64,000 nt of DNA from Sphingopyxis sp. Its GTDB lineage: Bacteria; Pseudomonadota; Alphaproteobacteria; Sphingomonadales; Sphingomonadaceae. The notes beneath the pieces were generated by a model. The model worked only from the letters and a program-made list of their open reading frames with translations. It had not been told where the DNA came from and did not search any database. Both the position numbers and the translations under genes were made by a program. Shown piece by piece: positions 42,986-51,983 of the stretch. Positions within the stretch are counted from its first letter, which is position 1; each line of letters begins with the position of its first letter. The stretch covers positions 1 to 64,000 of the forward strand of contig NVXM01000032.1 of assembly GCA_002733865.1 (NCBI GenBank), read 5' to 3'.

Positions 42986-43750
42986 TCAGGGCTTGCCCGC
43001 CAGCCGGATGCACTGGCCGGTCATCCAGGCCGAGGCCGGTGCGCACAGGTAAAGCGTCAGCGCGCCGATATCGGTCGGCGTACCCAGCCGTCCGGCGGGC
43101 AGGCCGAGCGTGTCTTCAAAGCCGACAAAATCCTCGTCGCTCATGCTCAGCGCCTGCTTGACCGTATCGGTCGGGACAAAGCCGGGCAGGATCGCGTTGA
43201 CACGCGTCTTGGGGCCGAGTTCATGGGCGAGGGTTTTGGTCAGCATCAGTACACCGGCCTTGGCGGCGCTGTAATGACCGCTGCCGGGGAAGGGTTCCTC
43301 CGCCGCCAGCGAACTGGTGTTGACGATACGGCTGCCCTCTCCGAAATGCTTGCAGGCAGCGCGAACGCCGTGGAACACAGAGGTCAGGTTGGTCGCGAGC
43401 GTCTTGTCCCATTCGGCCTCGTCCAGTTCGGTGAGCGGTGCCGATACCAGAGAGCCGCCGGCATTGTTGACCCAGATATCGAGCTTGCCAAATTCGTCGA
43501 CCGCACGCTGGGCGAGGGCATCCATTTCCTCGGCGCTGGTTACATCGGCAGCGTGGGCGATGGCGCGACCGCTGCTGTTGCTGGCGTTGATTGCGTCGGC
43601 GACGCGATTGATCTCATCGATACTACGCGAGGCGCAGACGACGTTGCAGCCGGCATCGGCAAGCACCTTGGCCATGCCTTCGCCGATCCCGCGACCGGCG
43701 CCGGTGATGACGGCGACATCGCCGGTGAGATCGAACAGCGGATTGGTCAT
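42986..43750 (-). CDS. SDR-family oxidoreductase
   Basis: This 254-residue classical SDR shows VITGAGRGIGEGMAKVLADA, NNAGGSLVSAPL, the catalytic Ser in NTSSLAAEEPFPGSG and YSAAKAG (HYSAAKAGVLML). Substrate unknown. It converges on the zinc alcohol dehydrogenase and lies downstream of the molybdopterin oxidoreductase, in the same direction, with a family A palindrome between them. Confidence 0.87.
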   Translation of the reverse strand: MTNPLFDLTGDVAVITGAGRGIGEGMAKVLADAGCNVVCASRSIDEINRVADAINASNSSGRAIAHAADVTSAEEMDALAQRAVDEFGKLDIWVNNAGGSLVSAPLTELDEAEWDKTLATNLTSVFHGVRAACKHFGEGSRIVNTSSLAAEEPFPGSGHYSAAKAGVLMLTKTLAHELGPKTRVNAILPGFVPTDTVKQALSMSDEDFVGFEDTLGLPAGRLGTPTDIGALTLYLCAPASAWMTGQCIRLAGKP

Positions 43751-43771
43751 CTTGCGTCTCCTAATATTTGC

Positions 43772-43842
43772 CGTTCGCCCTGAGCTTGTCGAAAGGCCGT
43801 TTGCGTCAAGTCAGGTGCTTCGACAGGCTCAGCACGAACGGG
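43772..43842. repeat. Dispersed palindromic repeat, family A, copy 2
   Basis: Arms CGTTCGCCCTGAGCTTGTCG and CTTCGACAGGCTCAGCACGA flank a short spacer in the gap between the SDR and the molybdopterin gene. Confidence 0.8.
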
Positions 43843-43858
43843 TTTGGTGGACGCCGGC

Positions 43859-46090
43859 TTATTCCGCTGCCTCCAGCACTTTTGCCTGCTTCGCCCTCAC
43901 CCGGATCGGGATCGCGCTCATCAGCGGGATGCCGGTGCGCTTGTCAAAGTCGCGGTCGTTGTAGGACAGGCGGCCGGTGTTGCCACCTTCACCAAGCGGA
44001 TCTTCCTTTTCGTCCGGATTGGTGCCCCAGCTGTGCGGGGTGGAAACACAGCCGGCGCGGACGGTCTTGTCGGCCTTGGCGACGCAGCTGATGAAGGCGC
44101 GCGCGGATTCCAGCTCGACCGGCTGATCCTCGGACAGGCCGAGCGCTTCCATATCGGCCGGATTCATAAAGGCGGGGTGGTGCGGCACGCGTTTGCGCTG
44201 CACCGGATCTTCGTGCCAGTTGCTGTTGTGGATCGCGGTCATCCGCCGCCCGATCATCCGGAACGGGAAGTCGCCGTCCTCGACAGGCTGGCCCAGCTTC
44301 GCGGCATATGCTTCCAATTCTTCCATCATCGCGGCATTGCCGACCGACAATTTGCCTTCCCAGCCCTCCGGTTTCGGCTGCACCAGCAGCGCCTGTGCGT
44401 CTACGATTGTGCCCTTTTGCACCTCTTCATCTTCATAAAGCGCGGCGATATCGGCAGGACAGCCGTTGAGCGATGCCTTCCACGCGCTGATCGGATCGGG
44501 CGTTTCACCCGGTGGGATCAACGTGGCCTTTTCCTCGCGCTCATCGGGATGGGCGAGCAGCGCCCAAGATTTGACCTTGAGCGGCTTGCCCAGTTCGGAG
44601 GCCAGCGCGTGGATGAACTGATATTCCTCGCACAGGTCAGAGCCCTCGGGCACATCCATGATCGGCAGGCTGGCCTGCGCGTAATTATTTTCGAAGCCCC
44701 AGCCAGCTCCAAAGCCGCCATAGACTTCGGGCGCAGCGGTGTTGCCATGTACTTCATAATGCAGCTTGGGGGCGATCACATAGTCCGCCAGCTCGGCGGT
44801 TTTTGACATGCGCGGATCGATGCAGACCAGCAGGTCGAGCGCTTTCATCGCTTCGAAGGTCTTAAGCTGATCGGGCCAGGCGAGCATCGGGTTGCCGCCG
44901 AGGCAGATCAGCGCCTTTACCTGCTTGTCGCCGGGGGTCAGAATTTCGTCGGGCAGGGCGGCGGTCGGCATGCCGGAGATGCTCTGCTCGAGATCCCGGC
45001 TGTGCAGCTTGCGGCCAAAGCCCCAGGCCGGGACCGGACCGGGCGTCGCTGCAATTGGAGATGCGGGCTTGGTGAACACGCCGGTTCGGCGGTTGAGATC
45101 GCCTTCGCGCAGCCAGTGGCCCATGATCGAGGTCAGGGCCAGATTGAGATATTCGGTGATATTGCCGCCGCCAGACATATTGGTTCCGGTGCCGCCGCTG
45201 ATGCTCGCTTTCTTCCAGCTGCCATACATGCGCGCGGCACGGACGATATCCTCTGCCGCCACGCCTGCACGGTCGGCGGCCGGTCCGGCGTCAAATGGCT
45301 GCACGGCTTGCTTGAGCGCTTCGAACCCGTCGACATCGCCGGCGACAAAATCCTTGTCGTACAGCTCTTCGTTGATCACAATTTTCGCGATGGCGCCGAG
45401 CAGGATCGGGTCCTGGCCGGGGCGGCATTGCAGATGGATATCGGCTTGGCGGGCGCTGTCAGTGACGCGCGGATCGATGACAATCAGCTGCATCCCGCGC
45501 TTCTTGGCATCATGCAGTTTCTTGGCCGGATTCATCCCCAGGCCGCCGTTCATCGACACCACTGGATTGGTGCCGACCAGCATCAGCCCGTCCCAGTCGC
45601 CGACCCGCGGCGCACCGGCGAGCCAGGGGCCGATCAGCGCGCGGGCAATGCCCTTGCCCGGCTGGTCGATGGTGACGCTGTCATAGACCGAAGTCGAGCC
45701 GATCGCATCCATCAGCGCCAGCATGAAAGCATGGGCGTTGACATTATTATAGCCGAAGGTGCCGACATAGGAGGCGACCGCATCGGGGCCATGTTCGTCG
45801 ACAATTTGTTCCAGCCGCGCTGCAATGTCGCGCGCTGCATCGCGCCAGTGTACCGCCTGTTTTTCGCCATGCTTCATGCCGGTGTAGCTGGTCAGCAGGC
45901 GGGTATCGAAACTGTGATAATTGGCGAGCTGCCGTCCCTTGATGCAGCTATATCCCTCGAATTCGGGGTTGTCCTTGTCGCCGTGGGTCTTGACCGGGAC
46001 ACCGTCCTCGAAATCGACGATCAGGCCGCAATGGGCGTGGCAGGCCCGGCACATGACATGTTTCTGCCCGCTAAAATCGTCACTGACCAT
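43859..46090 (-). CDS. Molybdopterin-dependent oxidoreductase (DMSO reductase superfamily)
   Basis: This protein of about 743 residues has an N-terminal [4Fe-4S] motif CRACHAHCGLIV ... YSCIKGRQL, central GTNPVVSMNGGLGMNPAKKL and IVIDPRVTDSARQADIHLQC, GGNPMLAWPDQLKTF and a C-terminal molydopterin-dinucleotide domain (CVSTPHSWGTNPDE). No Cys or Sec is found at the usual Mo-ligand site; the region reads YDSVTIDQPGKGIARAL, so Asp or Ser may coordinate Mo. No signal peptide or partner subunits. The substrate is unknown; context suggests lipid-like compounds. ATG 46090 has GGAGAG upstream. Divergent from acyl-CoA dehydrogenase with the shared operator between. Confidence 0.85.
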   Translation of the reverse strand: MVSDDFSGQKHVMCRACHAHCGLIVDFEDGVPVKTHGDKDNPEFEGYSCIKGRQLANYHSFDTRLLTSYTGMKHGEKQAVHWRDAARDIAARLEQIVDEHGPDAVASYVGTFGYNNVNAHAFMLALMDAIGSTSVYDSVTIDQPGKGIARALIGPWLAGAPRVGDWDGLMLVGTNPVVSMNGGLGMNPAKKLHDAKKRGMQLIVIDPRVTDSARQADIHLQCRPGQDPILLGAIAKIVINEELYDKDFVAGDVDGFEALKQAVQPFDAGPAADRAGVAAEDIVRAARMYGSWKKASISGGTGTNMSGGGNITEYLNLALTSIMGHWLREGDLNRRTGVFTKPASPIAATPGPVPAWGFGRKLHSRDLEQSISGMPTAALPDEILTPGDKQVKALICLGGNPMLAWPDQLKTFEAMKALDLLVCIDPRMSKTAELADYVIAPKLHYEVHGNTAAPEVYGGFGAGWGFENNYAQASLPIMDVPEGSDLCEEYQFIHALASELGKPLKVKSWALLAHPDEREEKATLIPPGETPDPISAWKASLNGCPADIAALYEDEEVQKGTIVDAQALLVQPKPEGWEGKLSVGNAAMMEELEAYAAKLGQPVEDGDFPFRMIGRRMTAIHNSNWHEDPVQRKRVPHHPAFMNPADMEALGLSEDQPVELESARAFISCVAKADKTVRAGCVSTPHSWGTNPDEKEDPLGEGGNTGRLSYNDRDFDKRTGIPLMSAIPIRVRAKQAKVLEAAE

Positions 46091-46142
46091 ATTTCTCTCC
46101 ATCCGCCTGAATTAGCAGGTCCGAACCATTGCTTTTTGCAAT

Positions 46143-46158
46143 TTAATCGTTCAATTAA
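46143..46158. promoter_or_regulatory. Shared 16-bp operator, copy 2 (divergent region)
   Basis: TTAATCGTTCAATTAA, one mismatch from a perfect palindrome, between the molybdopterin gene and the acyl-CoA dehydrogenase; it could control both. Confidence 0.55.
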
Positions 46159-46239
46159 CCTCACTATTGATTCAAACAATATCGCGGGCAATGGCATCGT
46201 GCCACTGGCCCTATTGATAAGCAATCTGGAGCAAGACCC

Positions 46240-47454
46240 ATGGCCGACAAACCGAGTGCAGCCGAACTCAAGGACTATACCGAACAGGCCGACGCCTGGT
46301 TCAAGGAAAATACCGTCCGCGATCCCGGCTTCATGCTGCCGCTGACCTTCATGGAAGTATCGACGGACGAGCAGTTCGATTTCCTCCGCGACTGGCAGCG
46401 CAAGGTTTATGAGGCGGGCTATCTCGGTGCCAGCTGGCCGAAGGAATATGGCGGCGGCGGACTGCACAGCGAATATCAGCGGGCAGCCACAAGGGCGATG
46501 AAGAAATATGATGCGCCGATCATGCTCAATGCGATCGGCAACGGCTGGGCGGGACCGCTGATCCTTGATCTCGGCAGCGAAGAGCAGAAGCAGAAATATA
46601 TCAAGCCGATGCTCAGCGCCGAGGATATCTGGTGCCAGGGCTTTTCGGAGCCGGAGAACGGATCGGATCTCGGCAACGCGCAACTGAAGGCTGTGAAGGA
46701 CGGTGACGAATATGTGCTCAATGGCTCGAAAATCTGGACCTCGCTCGGCGACCGCGCGAAATATATGATCCTGCTGGCGCGCACGGATTTTGACGCGCCG
46801 AACAAATATGCCGGGCTGAGCTTCTTTCTCAATCCGATGAAGATCGACGGCATCACCACCAGCCGGATCAAGAAGCTGACCGGCGAATATGGCTTCGTCC
46901 AGACCTTCTTCACCGACGCCCGCATTTCCGCCGACTGCCTGTTTGGCGGCGAGGGCAATGGCTGGTCGATGGCGATGAAGACGCTGGAATATGAACGCGG
47001 TGCCAAGGTCAAGCCGGTCGGCGGCTATTTCGTCAAGGAACTGGACGTGATGGAAATCGTCGAGCTGGCGAAAAACTCGGTGCGCAACGGCAAGCCGCTG
47101 CTCGACGACCCGGTGATGCGGGACAGGATGACGCAATATATGATCGATATCCAGGCGCTCAATCTCAACAACACCCGCCGCCGGATGCCGCAGCTGATGC
47201 AGGACCGGCCAATGGGGCTGCCGCTGATGAACAAGTTGGCCCGCACCGAACTGATCCGCGAGCTTACCGAATTTTCGCTCGCCTTTCAGGGCACCAAGGC
47301 GGGCTATTATGTCGGCGACGAAAATGCAGTCGATGACGGCTACTGGCATCGCAGCTATCTGAACAGTTTCTCGGCCACCATCGGCGGCGGGACGTCGGAA
47401 ATTCAGCGGAACATTGTTGCGGAGCATGCGCTCGGCTTGCCGAAAACGAGATAA
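46240..47454 (+). CDS. Acyl-CoA dehydrogenase
   Basis: This 404-residue protein shows acyl-CoA dehydrogenase signatures GFSEPENGSDLGNAQLKAV, SKIWTSLGDRAKYMILLART and the C-terminal GGGTSEIQRNIVAEHALGLP. It would oxidise acyl-CoA to enoyl-CoA with FAD. It is followed, after a palindrome, by a second, shorter member; the pair may form a heterotetramer as known for actinobacterial FadE pairs (inference). The shared operator lies 81 bp upstream of ATG 46240. Confidence 0.92.
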   Translation: MADKPSAAELKDYTEQADAWFKENTVRDPGFMLPLTFMEVSTDEQFDFLRDWQRKVYEAGYLGASWPKEYGGGGLHSEYQRAATRAMKKYDAPIMLNAIGNGWAGPLILDLGSEEQKQKYIKPMLSAEDIWCQGFSEPENGSDLGNAQLKAVKDGDEYVLNGSKIWTSLGDRAKYMILLARTDFDAPNKYAGLSFFLNPMKIDGITTSRIKKLTGEYGFVQTFFTDARISADCLFGGEGNGWSMAMKTLEYERGAKVKPVGGYFVKELDVMEIVELAKNSVRNGKPLLDDPVMRDRMTQYMIDIQALNLNNTRRRMPQLMQDRPMGLPLMNKLARTELIRELTEFSLAFQGTKAGYYVGDENAVDDGYWHRSYLNSFSATIGGGTSEIQRNIVAEHALGLPKTR

Positions 47455-47471
47455 TAACCAGAACAGAAACC

Positions 47472-47533
47472 CGTTCGCCCTGAGCTTGTCGAAGGGCCTT
47501 TGTCAGGTGCTGCGAAAAGCTCAGCACGAACGG
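47472..47533. repeat. Dispersed palindromic repeat, family A, copy 3
   Basis: Arms CGTTCGCCCTGAGCTTGTCG and TGCGAAAAGCTCAGCACGAA sit in the gap between two acyl-CoA dehydrogenase genes. Confidence 0.8.
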
Positions 47534-47552
47534 ATTGAGAGACGAGGATGAT

Positions 47553-48677
47553 ATGGATAATCTAGGCACAATCGGCACGACCGAAGAGCAGATCGAACTG
47601 ATGGACGTGGCGACCAATTTCTGCCGCGACAAAAGCCCGATCGACAAGGTGCGGGGACTGATCGACGACGAACTCGGCTATGATCCCGCGATCTGGAAAG
47701 AAATTGGCGAACTCGGCTGGCTGGCGATCGCGATACCAGAGGCGCATGACGGAGTAGGTCTTTCAATGGCCGAAGTCGTGCCGATCGCCGAGCAGATGGG
47801 CCGCAATCTGATGAGCACGCCGTTTGGTTCGACCACGCTGGCTGCGCAGGCCCTGCTCGCCGGCGGCAGTGAAGCGCAGCAGGCCGAATGGCTTCCGAAA
47901 ATCGCGGCGGGTGCGGCGGCGACTCTGGCCCTGCGCGAGGACAATGGCGACTGGGACCTGGCCAATATCGACTGCAGCGCGACCGAAAGCGGCGGCACTG
48001 TGACCCTGTCCGGCAAGAAGCAGCTAGTGCTCTGGGCCGACAGTGCGGAACTGATCATCGTTTCGGTCAAGATGGATGGTGCGGTGCGCTTTGCCCTGAT
48101 CGAACGCTCGGCGCTGCCCGACGGCGCGCTGCGCCGCGAAACGGTGATCGACGAAACCGCGCGCAGTTATGAAGTGACTCTGGACGGCGTCACCGTCGCC
48201 GCCGACGCGCTGTTTGACGCGTCGCGGACCCGCGAGACGCTGGAGAAGATCGAGCTGGCAGCCGGCCTTATCCATGCCGCCGAAATGACCGGCGGTGCGC
48301 AGGCGGTGATCGATTATACGCTGGAATATCTCAAAACCCGCAAGCAGTTCGGCAAGATCATCGGCAGCTACCAGGCGCTGAAACACCCGACGGTCAACAA
48401 TTATGTCGAATATGAAAAGGCGCGGACGCATCTCTACAGCGCTGCACACAGCTGGGGCGAACAGGGCCGCGGCGAAGTTGCGGTACGGATGGCGGCGGCG
48501 CAGTCCCATTCGAGCTATTCCACGTCGGCCGATCGCGCGATCCAGTTCCACGGCGGCTTCGGCTTCACCCATGATTGCGACGCGCAGCTGCACCGGCGGA
48601 AAGCAATTTTGTCAGGCGCGCTGATCGGAGATGCGGCTTATCAACGGTCGAAACTGGCGGGATTGCTGTTTGACTAG
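47553..48677 (+). CDS. Acyl-CoA dehydrogenase (small-subunit-like)
   Basis: This protein of about 374 residues shows the acyl-CoA dehydrogenase fold: LGWLAIAIPEAHDGVGLSMA, YTLEYLKTRKQFGKIIGSYQ and QFHGGFGFTHDCDAQLHRR. The typical Glu/GT..EI motif of the large-subunit type near the C terminus is not evident, as in partner subunits of heteromeric FadE pairs. ATG 47553 has GAGG upstream. It is probably co-transcribed with the preceding member and an enoyl-CoA hydratase. Confidence 0.88.
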   Translation: MDNLGTIGTTEEQIELMDVATNFCRDKSPIDKVRGLIDDELGYDPAIWKEIGELGWLAIAIPEAHDGVGLSMAEVVPIAEQMGRNLMSTPFGSTTLAAQALLAGGSEAQQAEWLPKIAAGAAATLALREDNGDWDLANIDCSATESGGTVTLSGKKQLVLWADSAELIIVSVKMDGAVRFALIERSALPDGALRRETVIDETARSYEVTLDGVTVAADALFDASRTRETLEKIELAAGLIHAAEMTGGAQAVIDYTLEYLKTRKQFGKIIGSYQALKHPTVNNYVEYEKARTHLYSAAHSWGEQGRGEVAVRMAAAQSHSSYSTSADRAIQFHGGFGFTHDCDAQLHRRKAILSGALIGDAAYQRSKLAGLLFD

Positions 48678-48693
48678 AGATTGAATGAACTGT

Positions 48694-48777
48694 GCTCCTG
48701 CGGAGGCAGGAGCCCATCTCGTGCCAATGCGTCGTTACGCGATTTCACGAGATGGACCCCGGCCTTCGCCGGGGCAC
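48694..48777. repeat. Dispersed hairpin-pair element, family C, copy 2
   Basis: Hairpins GCTCCTGCGGAGGCAGGAGC and CCCCGGCCTTCGCCGGGG bracket a core that begins CCATCTCG and ends CGAGATGGA, as at 32306 and 57430. Confidence 0.75.
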
Positions 48778-48807
48778 AAATCCAAAAGAAGCAAAGGAGA
48801 AACAAAC

Positions 48808-49566
48808 ATGTCTGAAGTACTCACCGAAATTCGCGACGGGTTTATCATCGTCACCATCAACCGGCCGGAAGCCAAGAACGCGATGACCAAGGCTGCTGCC
48901 GAAGGGATTCGCGCGGCAATGGAGCAGCTCGACAGTGACAATAGCCTCAACGCCGGGATCATTACTGGTGCGGGTGGAACCTTCTGTTCAGGCATGGATC
49001 TCAAGGGCTTTTTGCGCGGCGAAACGCCTGCGGTGAAAGGCTATGGCTTCGGCGGCATCACCGAAAAGGGCCCGGAAAAGCCGCTGATCGCTGCGGTTGA
49101 GGGCTATGCACTGGCGGGTGGCCTCGAACTGGCGCTGGCCTGCGATCTGTGCGTGGCCAATGTGAACGCGAAATTCGGCATTCCGGAAGTGAAGCGCAGT
49201 CTGGTGGCAGCCGCTGGTGGCGTGATCAAGCTGCAGCAACTGGTCGGCAAACGCATTGCCATGGAATGGGCGCTGACCGGTGATTTCTTCACCGCCCAGC
49301 GCGCCTATGAAGTGGGCTTCGTCAACCGCTTGACCGAAGGCGCTGCGCTCGACGCAGCGATCGAGCTGGCGACGACCGTTGCCGCCAATGGCCCGCTGGC
49401 GCTGAAAGCGACCAAGAAGATCATCAACGAAAGCTATGATTGGAGTAGCGAAGAAGCGTGGAAGAAACAGGCGGAAATCACCGGGCCGGTCTTCACCTCC
49501 AAGGATGCGCAGGAAGGCTCGCTTGCCTTCGCCCAGAAGCGCAAGCCCGACTGGAAGGGTGAATAA
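48808..49566 (+). CDS. Enoyl-CoA hydratase/crotonase family protein
   Basis: This 252-residue crotonase shows the oxyanion-hole segments GAGGTFCSGMDLKGFL and AVEGYALAGGLELALACDLC, and the Glu of FGIPEVKRSLVAAAGG. It hydrates enoyl-CoA in beta-oxidation. AAAGGAGAAAC precedes ATG 48808. The gene follows the two acyl-CoA dehydrogenases and directly precedes an alpha/beta hydrolase (8 bp). Confidence 0.92.
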   Translation: MSEVLTEIRDGFIIVTINRPEAKNAMTKAAAEGIRAAMEQLDSDNSLNAGIITGAGGTFCSGMDLKGFLRGETPAVKGYGFGGITEKGPEKPLIAAVEGYALAGGLELALACDLCVANVNAKFGIPEVKRSLVAAAGGVIKLQQLVGKRIAMEWALTGDFFTAQRAYEVGFVNRLTEGAALDAAIELATTVAANGPLALKATKKIINESYDWSSEEAWKKQAEITGPVFTSKDAQEGSLAFAQKRKPDWKGE

Positions 49567-49574
49567 GCTCTCCG

Positions 49575-50552
49575 ATGAATGAACATGTGAAAACGGCCAG
49601 CCCTGATATTGTCGATATCTGGACTGGCGATCAGCAGTTGCCCGCCTGGTTCACCGACGCGATGGCGGTGCCGCGCGAGGACAGCTTTGTCGAAGTGAAC
49701 GGGCACAGGGTCCATTATTTCCGCTGGGGCACGCGCGGCAAGCCGCCGCTGCTGATGACCCACGGTTTCCTCGCCCATGCGCACTGCTTCGCCTTTATCG
49801 CGCCGTTTCTGGCCAAGGAATATGACGTGATCGCCTATGATCTCGCCGGCATGGGCGACAGCGCCATGACGCCGGATTGCGACGGGGACAAGCGCGCCGC
49901 CGATATGGTGGCGCTCGCCGATGCCCTGGATCTGTTTTCCGGTGACGTCAAACCGAAGCTCATCGCCCACAGCTTTGGTTCGGGTGTCGCGCTGACCGCC
50001 ATGGAGATGGCGGGAGAGCGCTTTGGCGGGCTGATCATCTGCGACCTGATGGTAATGCGCCCGGAACGGCTGGCGGCCCATTTTGAGAATGGCGGCGGCC
50101 CTCCCGGGTCCGGTCGATCGGATCGTCCGAACAAGCTTTATCCCGATTATCCATCGGCCCGGGAGCGCTTTGTGCTGGCGCCGCCACAGGCCGTGCAGCA
50201 GCCGTTCCTCATGGAATATATGGCCTATCATTCGCTGCGCCGGGTCGATGACGGCGAACAGCAGGGCTGGTCCTGGAAATTCGATCCGATGGTGTTCCAC
50301 CGCAACGAAAATGACATGGCGAAATGGGCGCAGACGCCGCAGCGCATTGTCGATCTGCCGCACCGGCTGGCGATCGTCTATGGCGAGAAGAGCAAGCTGT
50401 TCGATGGCGACAGCGCGGCTTATCTCCGCGAACTCGGCGGCCACCATATCCCGATGATCGCGATACCCGAGGCCGAACATCATCTGATGCTCGACCAGCC
50501 GCTGGCTCTGGTGACAGCGCTGCGGTCCGTATTGGCGCTTTGGGCGGACTGA
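49575..50552 (+). CDS. Alpha/beta hydrolase
   Basis: This 325-residue protein has the alpha/beta-hydrolase fold: oxyanion segment LLMTHGFLAHAHCF, nucleophile elbow LIAHSFGSGVAL, and a C-terminal catalytic His in EAEHHLMLD. It could be an esterase, lipase or epoxide/haloalkane-type hydrolase; the substrate is unknown. It starts 8 nt after the enoyl-CoA hydratase stop, suggesting one transcript and a lipid or CoA-thioester substrate. Confidence 0.88.
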   Translation: MNEHVKTASPDIVDIWTGDQQLPAWFTDAMAVPREDSFVEVNGHRVHYFRWGTRGKPPLLMTHGFLAHAHCFAFIAPFLAKEYDVIAYDLAGMGDSAMTPDCDGDKRAADMVALADALDLFSGDVKPKLIAHSFGSGVALTAMEMAGERFGGLIICDLMVMRPERLAAHFENGGGPPGSGRSDRPNKLYPDYPSARERFVLAPPQAVQQPFLMEYMAYHSLRRVDDGEQQGWSWKFDPMVFHRNENDMAKWAQTPQRIVDLPHRLAIVYGEKSKLFDGDSAAYLRELGGHHIPMIAIPEAEHHLMLDQPLALVTALRSVLALWAD

Positions 50553-50702
50553 TGCGCCGCTAGCTGATCGCCCGATGAACCGGATCGGGTTTCTGCGACA
50601 ATCTAGTACAAAAGAGTTCGAATCTGACAAAGGCCTGCGACAGCTTGCCCCTATTTCTGTTTGTGACGCCGCAGTTGGCGCCGAACAGAAAAGGAATTCG
50701 AC

Positions 50703-51137
50703 ATGAAAAAATTTCTGATGGCTTTGGCAGTCACGACAATGGCTGTCTCTCCTATGGTCACCGCCCAGGCTGCGGCCGCATCGCACCGGACGGTCGAGAA
50801 GTCGGTGAAGCATCACAACGGCAAGCGTGTGGTCAAGAAGACGGTGACCAAGAGAAACGGTCAGCGTGTGGTGACGAGAACCACGACAAGAAACAACATC
50901 CAGCGCGATCGCTACAATGGCCAGCGCTATAGCGCCGTCCAGCAACGGCACTGGGCCAAGGGCCAGCGGTTCGACCGGCGCTATGCGAGCAATTACCGGG
51001 TGATCAACAATCCCCGCGCCTACCGGCTATCGAATGCGCCACGCGGCTATGAATGGGTCCGCTCCGGCAATGATGCGGTACTGATCGCGGTCGGTAGCGG
51101 CATTATCGGCGCGGTGATTGGCAATGCGATCCGGTGA
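50703..51137 (+). CDS. Small exported RcnB-family protein
   Basis: This 144-residue protein has a signal peptide (LMALAVTTMAVSPMVTAQAA) followed by a basic, Thr/Arg/Lys-rich region and an RcnB-type C-terminus (YRLSNAPRGYEWVRSGNDAV, then LIAVGSGIIGAVIG). Function is unclear; RcnB in E. coli tunes nickel/cobalt efflux. AAAAGGAATTCG lies before ATG 50703. Intrinsic terminator follows. Confidence 0.82.
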   Translation: MKKFLMALAVTTMAVSPMVTAQAAAASHRTVEKSVKHHNGKRVVKKTVTKRNGQRVVTRTTTRNNIQRDRYNGQRYSAVQQRHWAKGQRFDRRYASNYRVINNPRAYRLSNAPRGYEWVRSGNDAVLIAVGSGIIGAVIGNAIR

Positions 51138-51162
51138 AATGCACTGACCCTTAATCAAGCGG

Positions 51163-51193
51163 AAGCCTCCGGAAGCGATTCCGGAGGCTTTTT
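51163..51193 (+). terminator. Intrinsic terminator after RcnB-family gene
   Basis: AAGCCTCCGGAA and TTCCGGAGGCTT pair around GCGA, then TTT. It sits between convergent genes. Confidence 0.88.
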
Positions 51194-51195
51194 GT

Positions 51196-51981
51196 TCATG
51201 CATTCTTGACAGTCAGACCGCCGTCGACCGGGATCACTGCTCCGGTCAGGAAGGACGCTGAAGGCAGGACGCAGGACAGGGTCATATGCGCGACCTCTTC
51301 GGGAATCGCATAGCGGCGCAGTGGCACCCGGCGCTTGGCATAAATGGTCTTGTGCTCTTCCGGGATGCCGTCGGTGATACCGGTGCGGATCGGTCCGGGG
51401 CAGATGCAGTTGACGGTGATGCCCTCGCGGCCAAGATCGACGGCAAGGCCGCGGGTCAGGCCAATCACGCCGTGCTTTGCAGCGACATAAGGGCTGTTGC
51501 CGGGCGATGCGCCCAGTCCCTCGGTTGACGCGACATTGACGATCCGCGGATGCTCGGCCTTGCGCAGATGGGGCAGCGCCGCGCGGATCATCCGCTGATG
51601 GGCCGACAGCATCACTTCGAGCGTCGGCGACCAGCTCTGTTCATAGCTTTCCTCCGCCACATCCGCCGGAATCGCAAAGCCTGCGTTATTGACCAATATG
51701 TCGATTCCGCCCAGGCTTTGCGCGATGTCGGCGACCACCGCCTTGATCGCGTCCGGGTTGCTAACATCCAGCGCCCATGCCTCTGCGGACCCCGGATAGC
51801 CTGCCTCTTCAATTTCCCGTACCACGGCGTCGCATCGGCCCTGATCCAGATCAGTCACCGCGACGTGCGCGCCTTCCGAGGCAAAGAGATGCGCGGTAGC
51901 GCGGCCCATGCCGCTGGCCGCGCCGGTGACGATCGCGACCTTGTCGGCGATCGAGCGACTGAGGGGCTGATAGGGCTCCAC
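51196..51981 (-). CDS. SDR-family oxidoreductase
   Basis: This SDR of about 261 residues shows VTGAASGMGRATAHLFASEG, VNNAGFAIPADVAEESYEQ, NVASTEGLGASPGNSPYVAA and the catalytic YVAAKHG. GTG 51981 is the start, 2 nt after the TGA of the nitronate monooxygenase gene, so the two are co-transcribed. It probably acts on a hydroxyacyl or alcohol intermediate. An in-frame extension further upstream lies inside the neighbouring gene and was dropped. Confidence 0.85.
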   Translation of the reverse strand: MEPYQPLSRSIADKVAIVTGAASGMGRATAHLFASEGAHVAVTDLDQGRCDAVVREIEEAGYPGSAEAWALDVSNPDAIKAVVADIAQSLGGIDILVNNAGFAIPADVAEESYEQSWSPTLEVMLSAHQRMIRAALPHLRKAEHPRIVNVASTEGLGASPGNSPYVAAKHGVIGLTRGLAVDLGREGITVNCICPGPIRTGITDGIPEEHKTIYAKRRVPLRRYAIPEEVAHMTLSCVLPSASFLTGAVIPVDGGLTVKNA

Positions 51982-51983
51982 GG

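Noticed and set aside
45002..46345. 447-codon plus-strand frame
   Set aside because: Antisense to the molybdopterin oxidoreductase, whose iron-sulfur motif and length fit the family.
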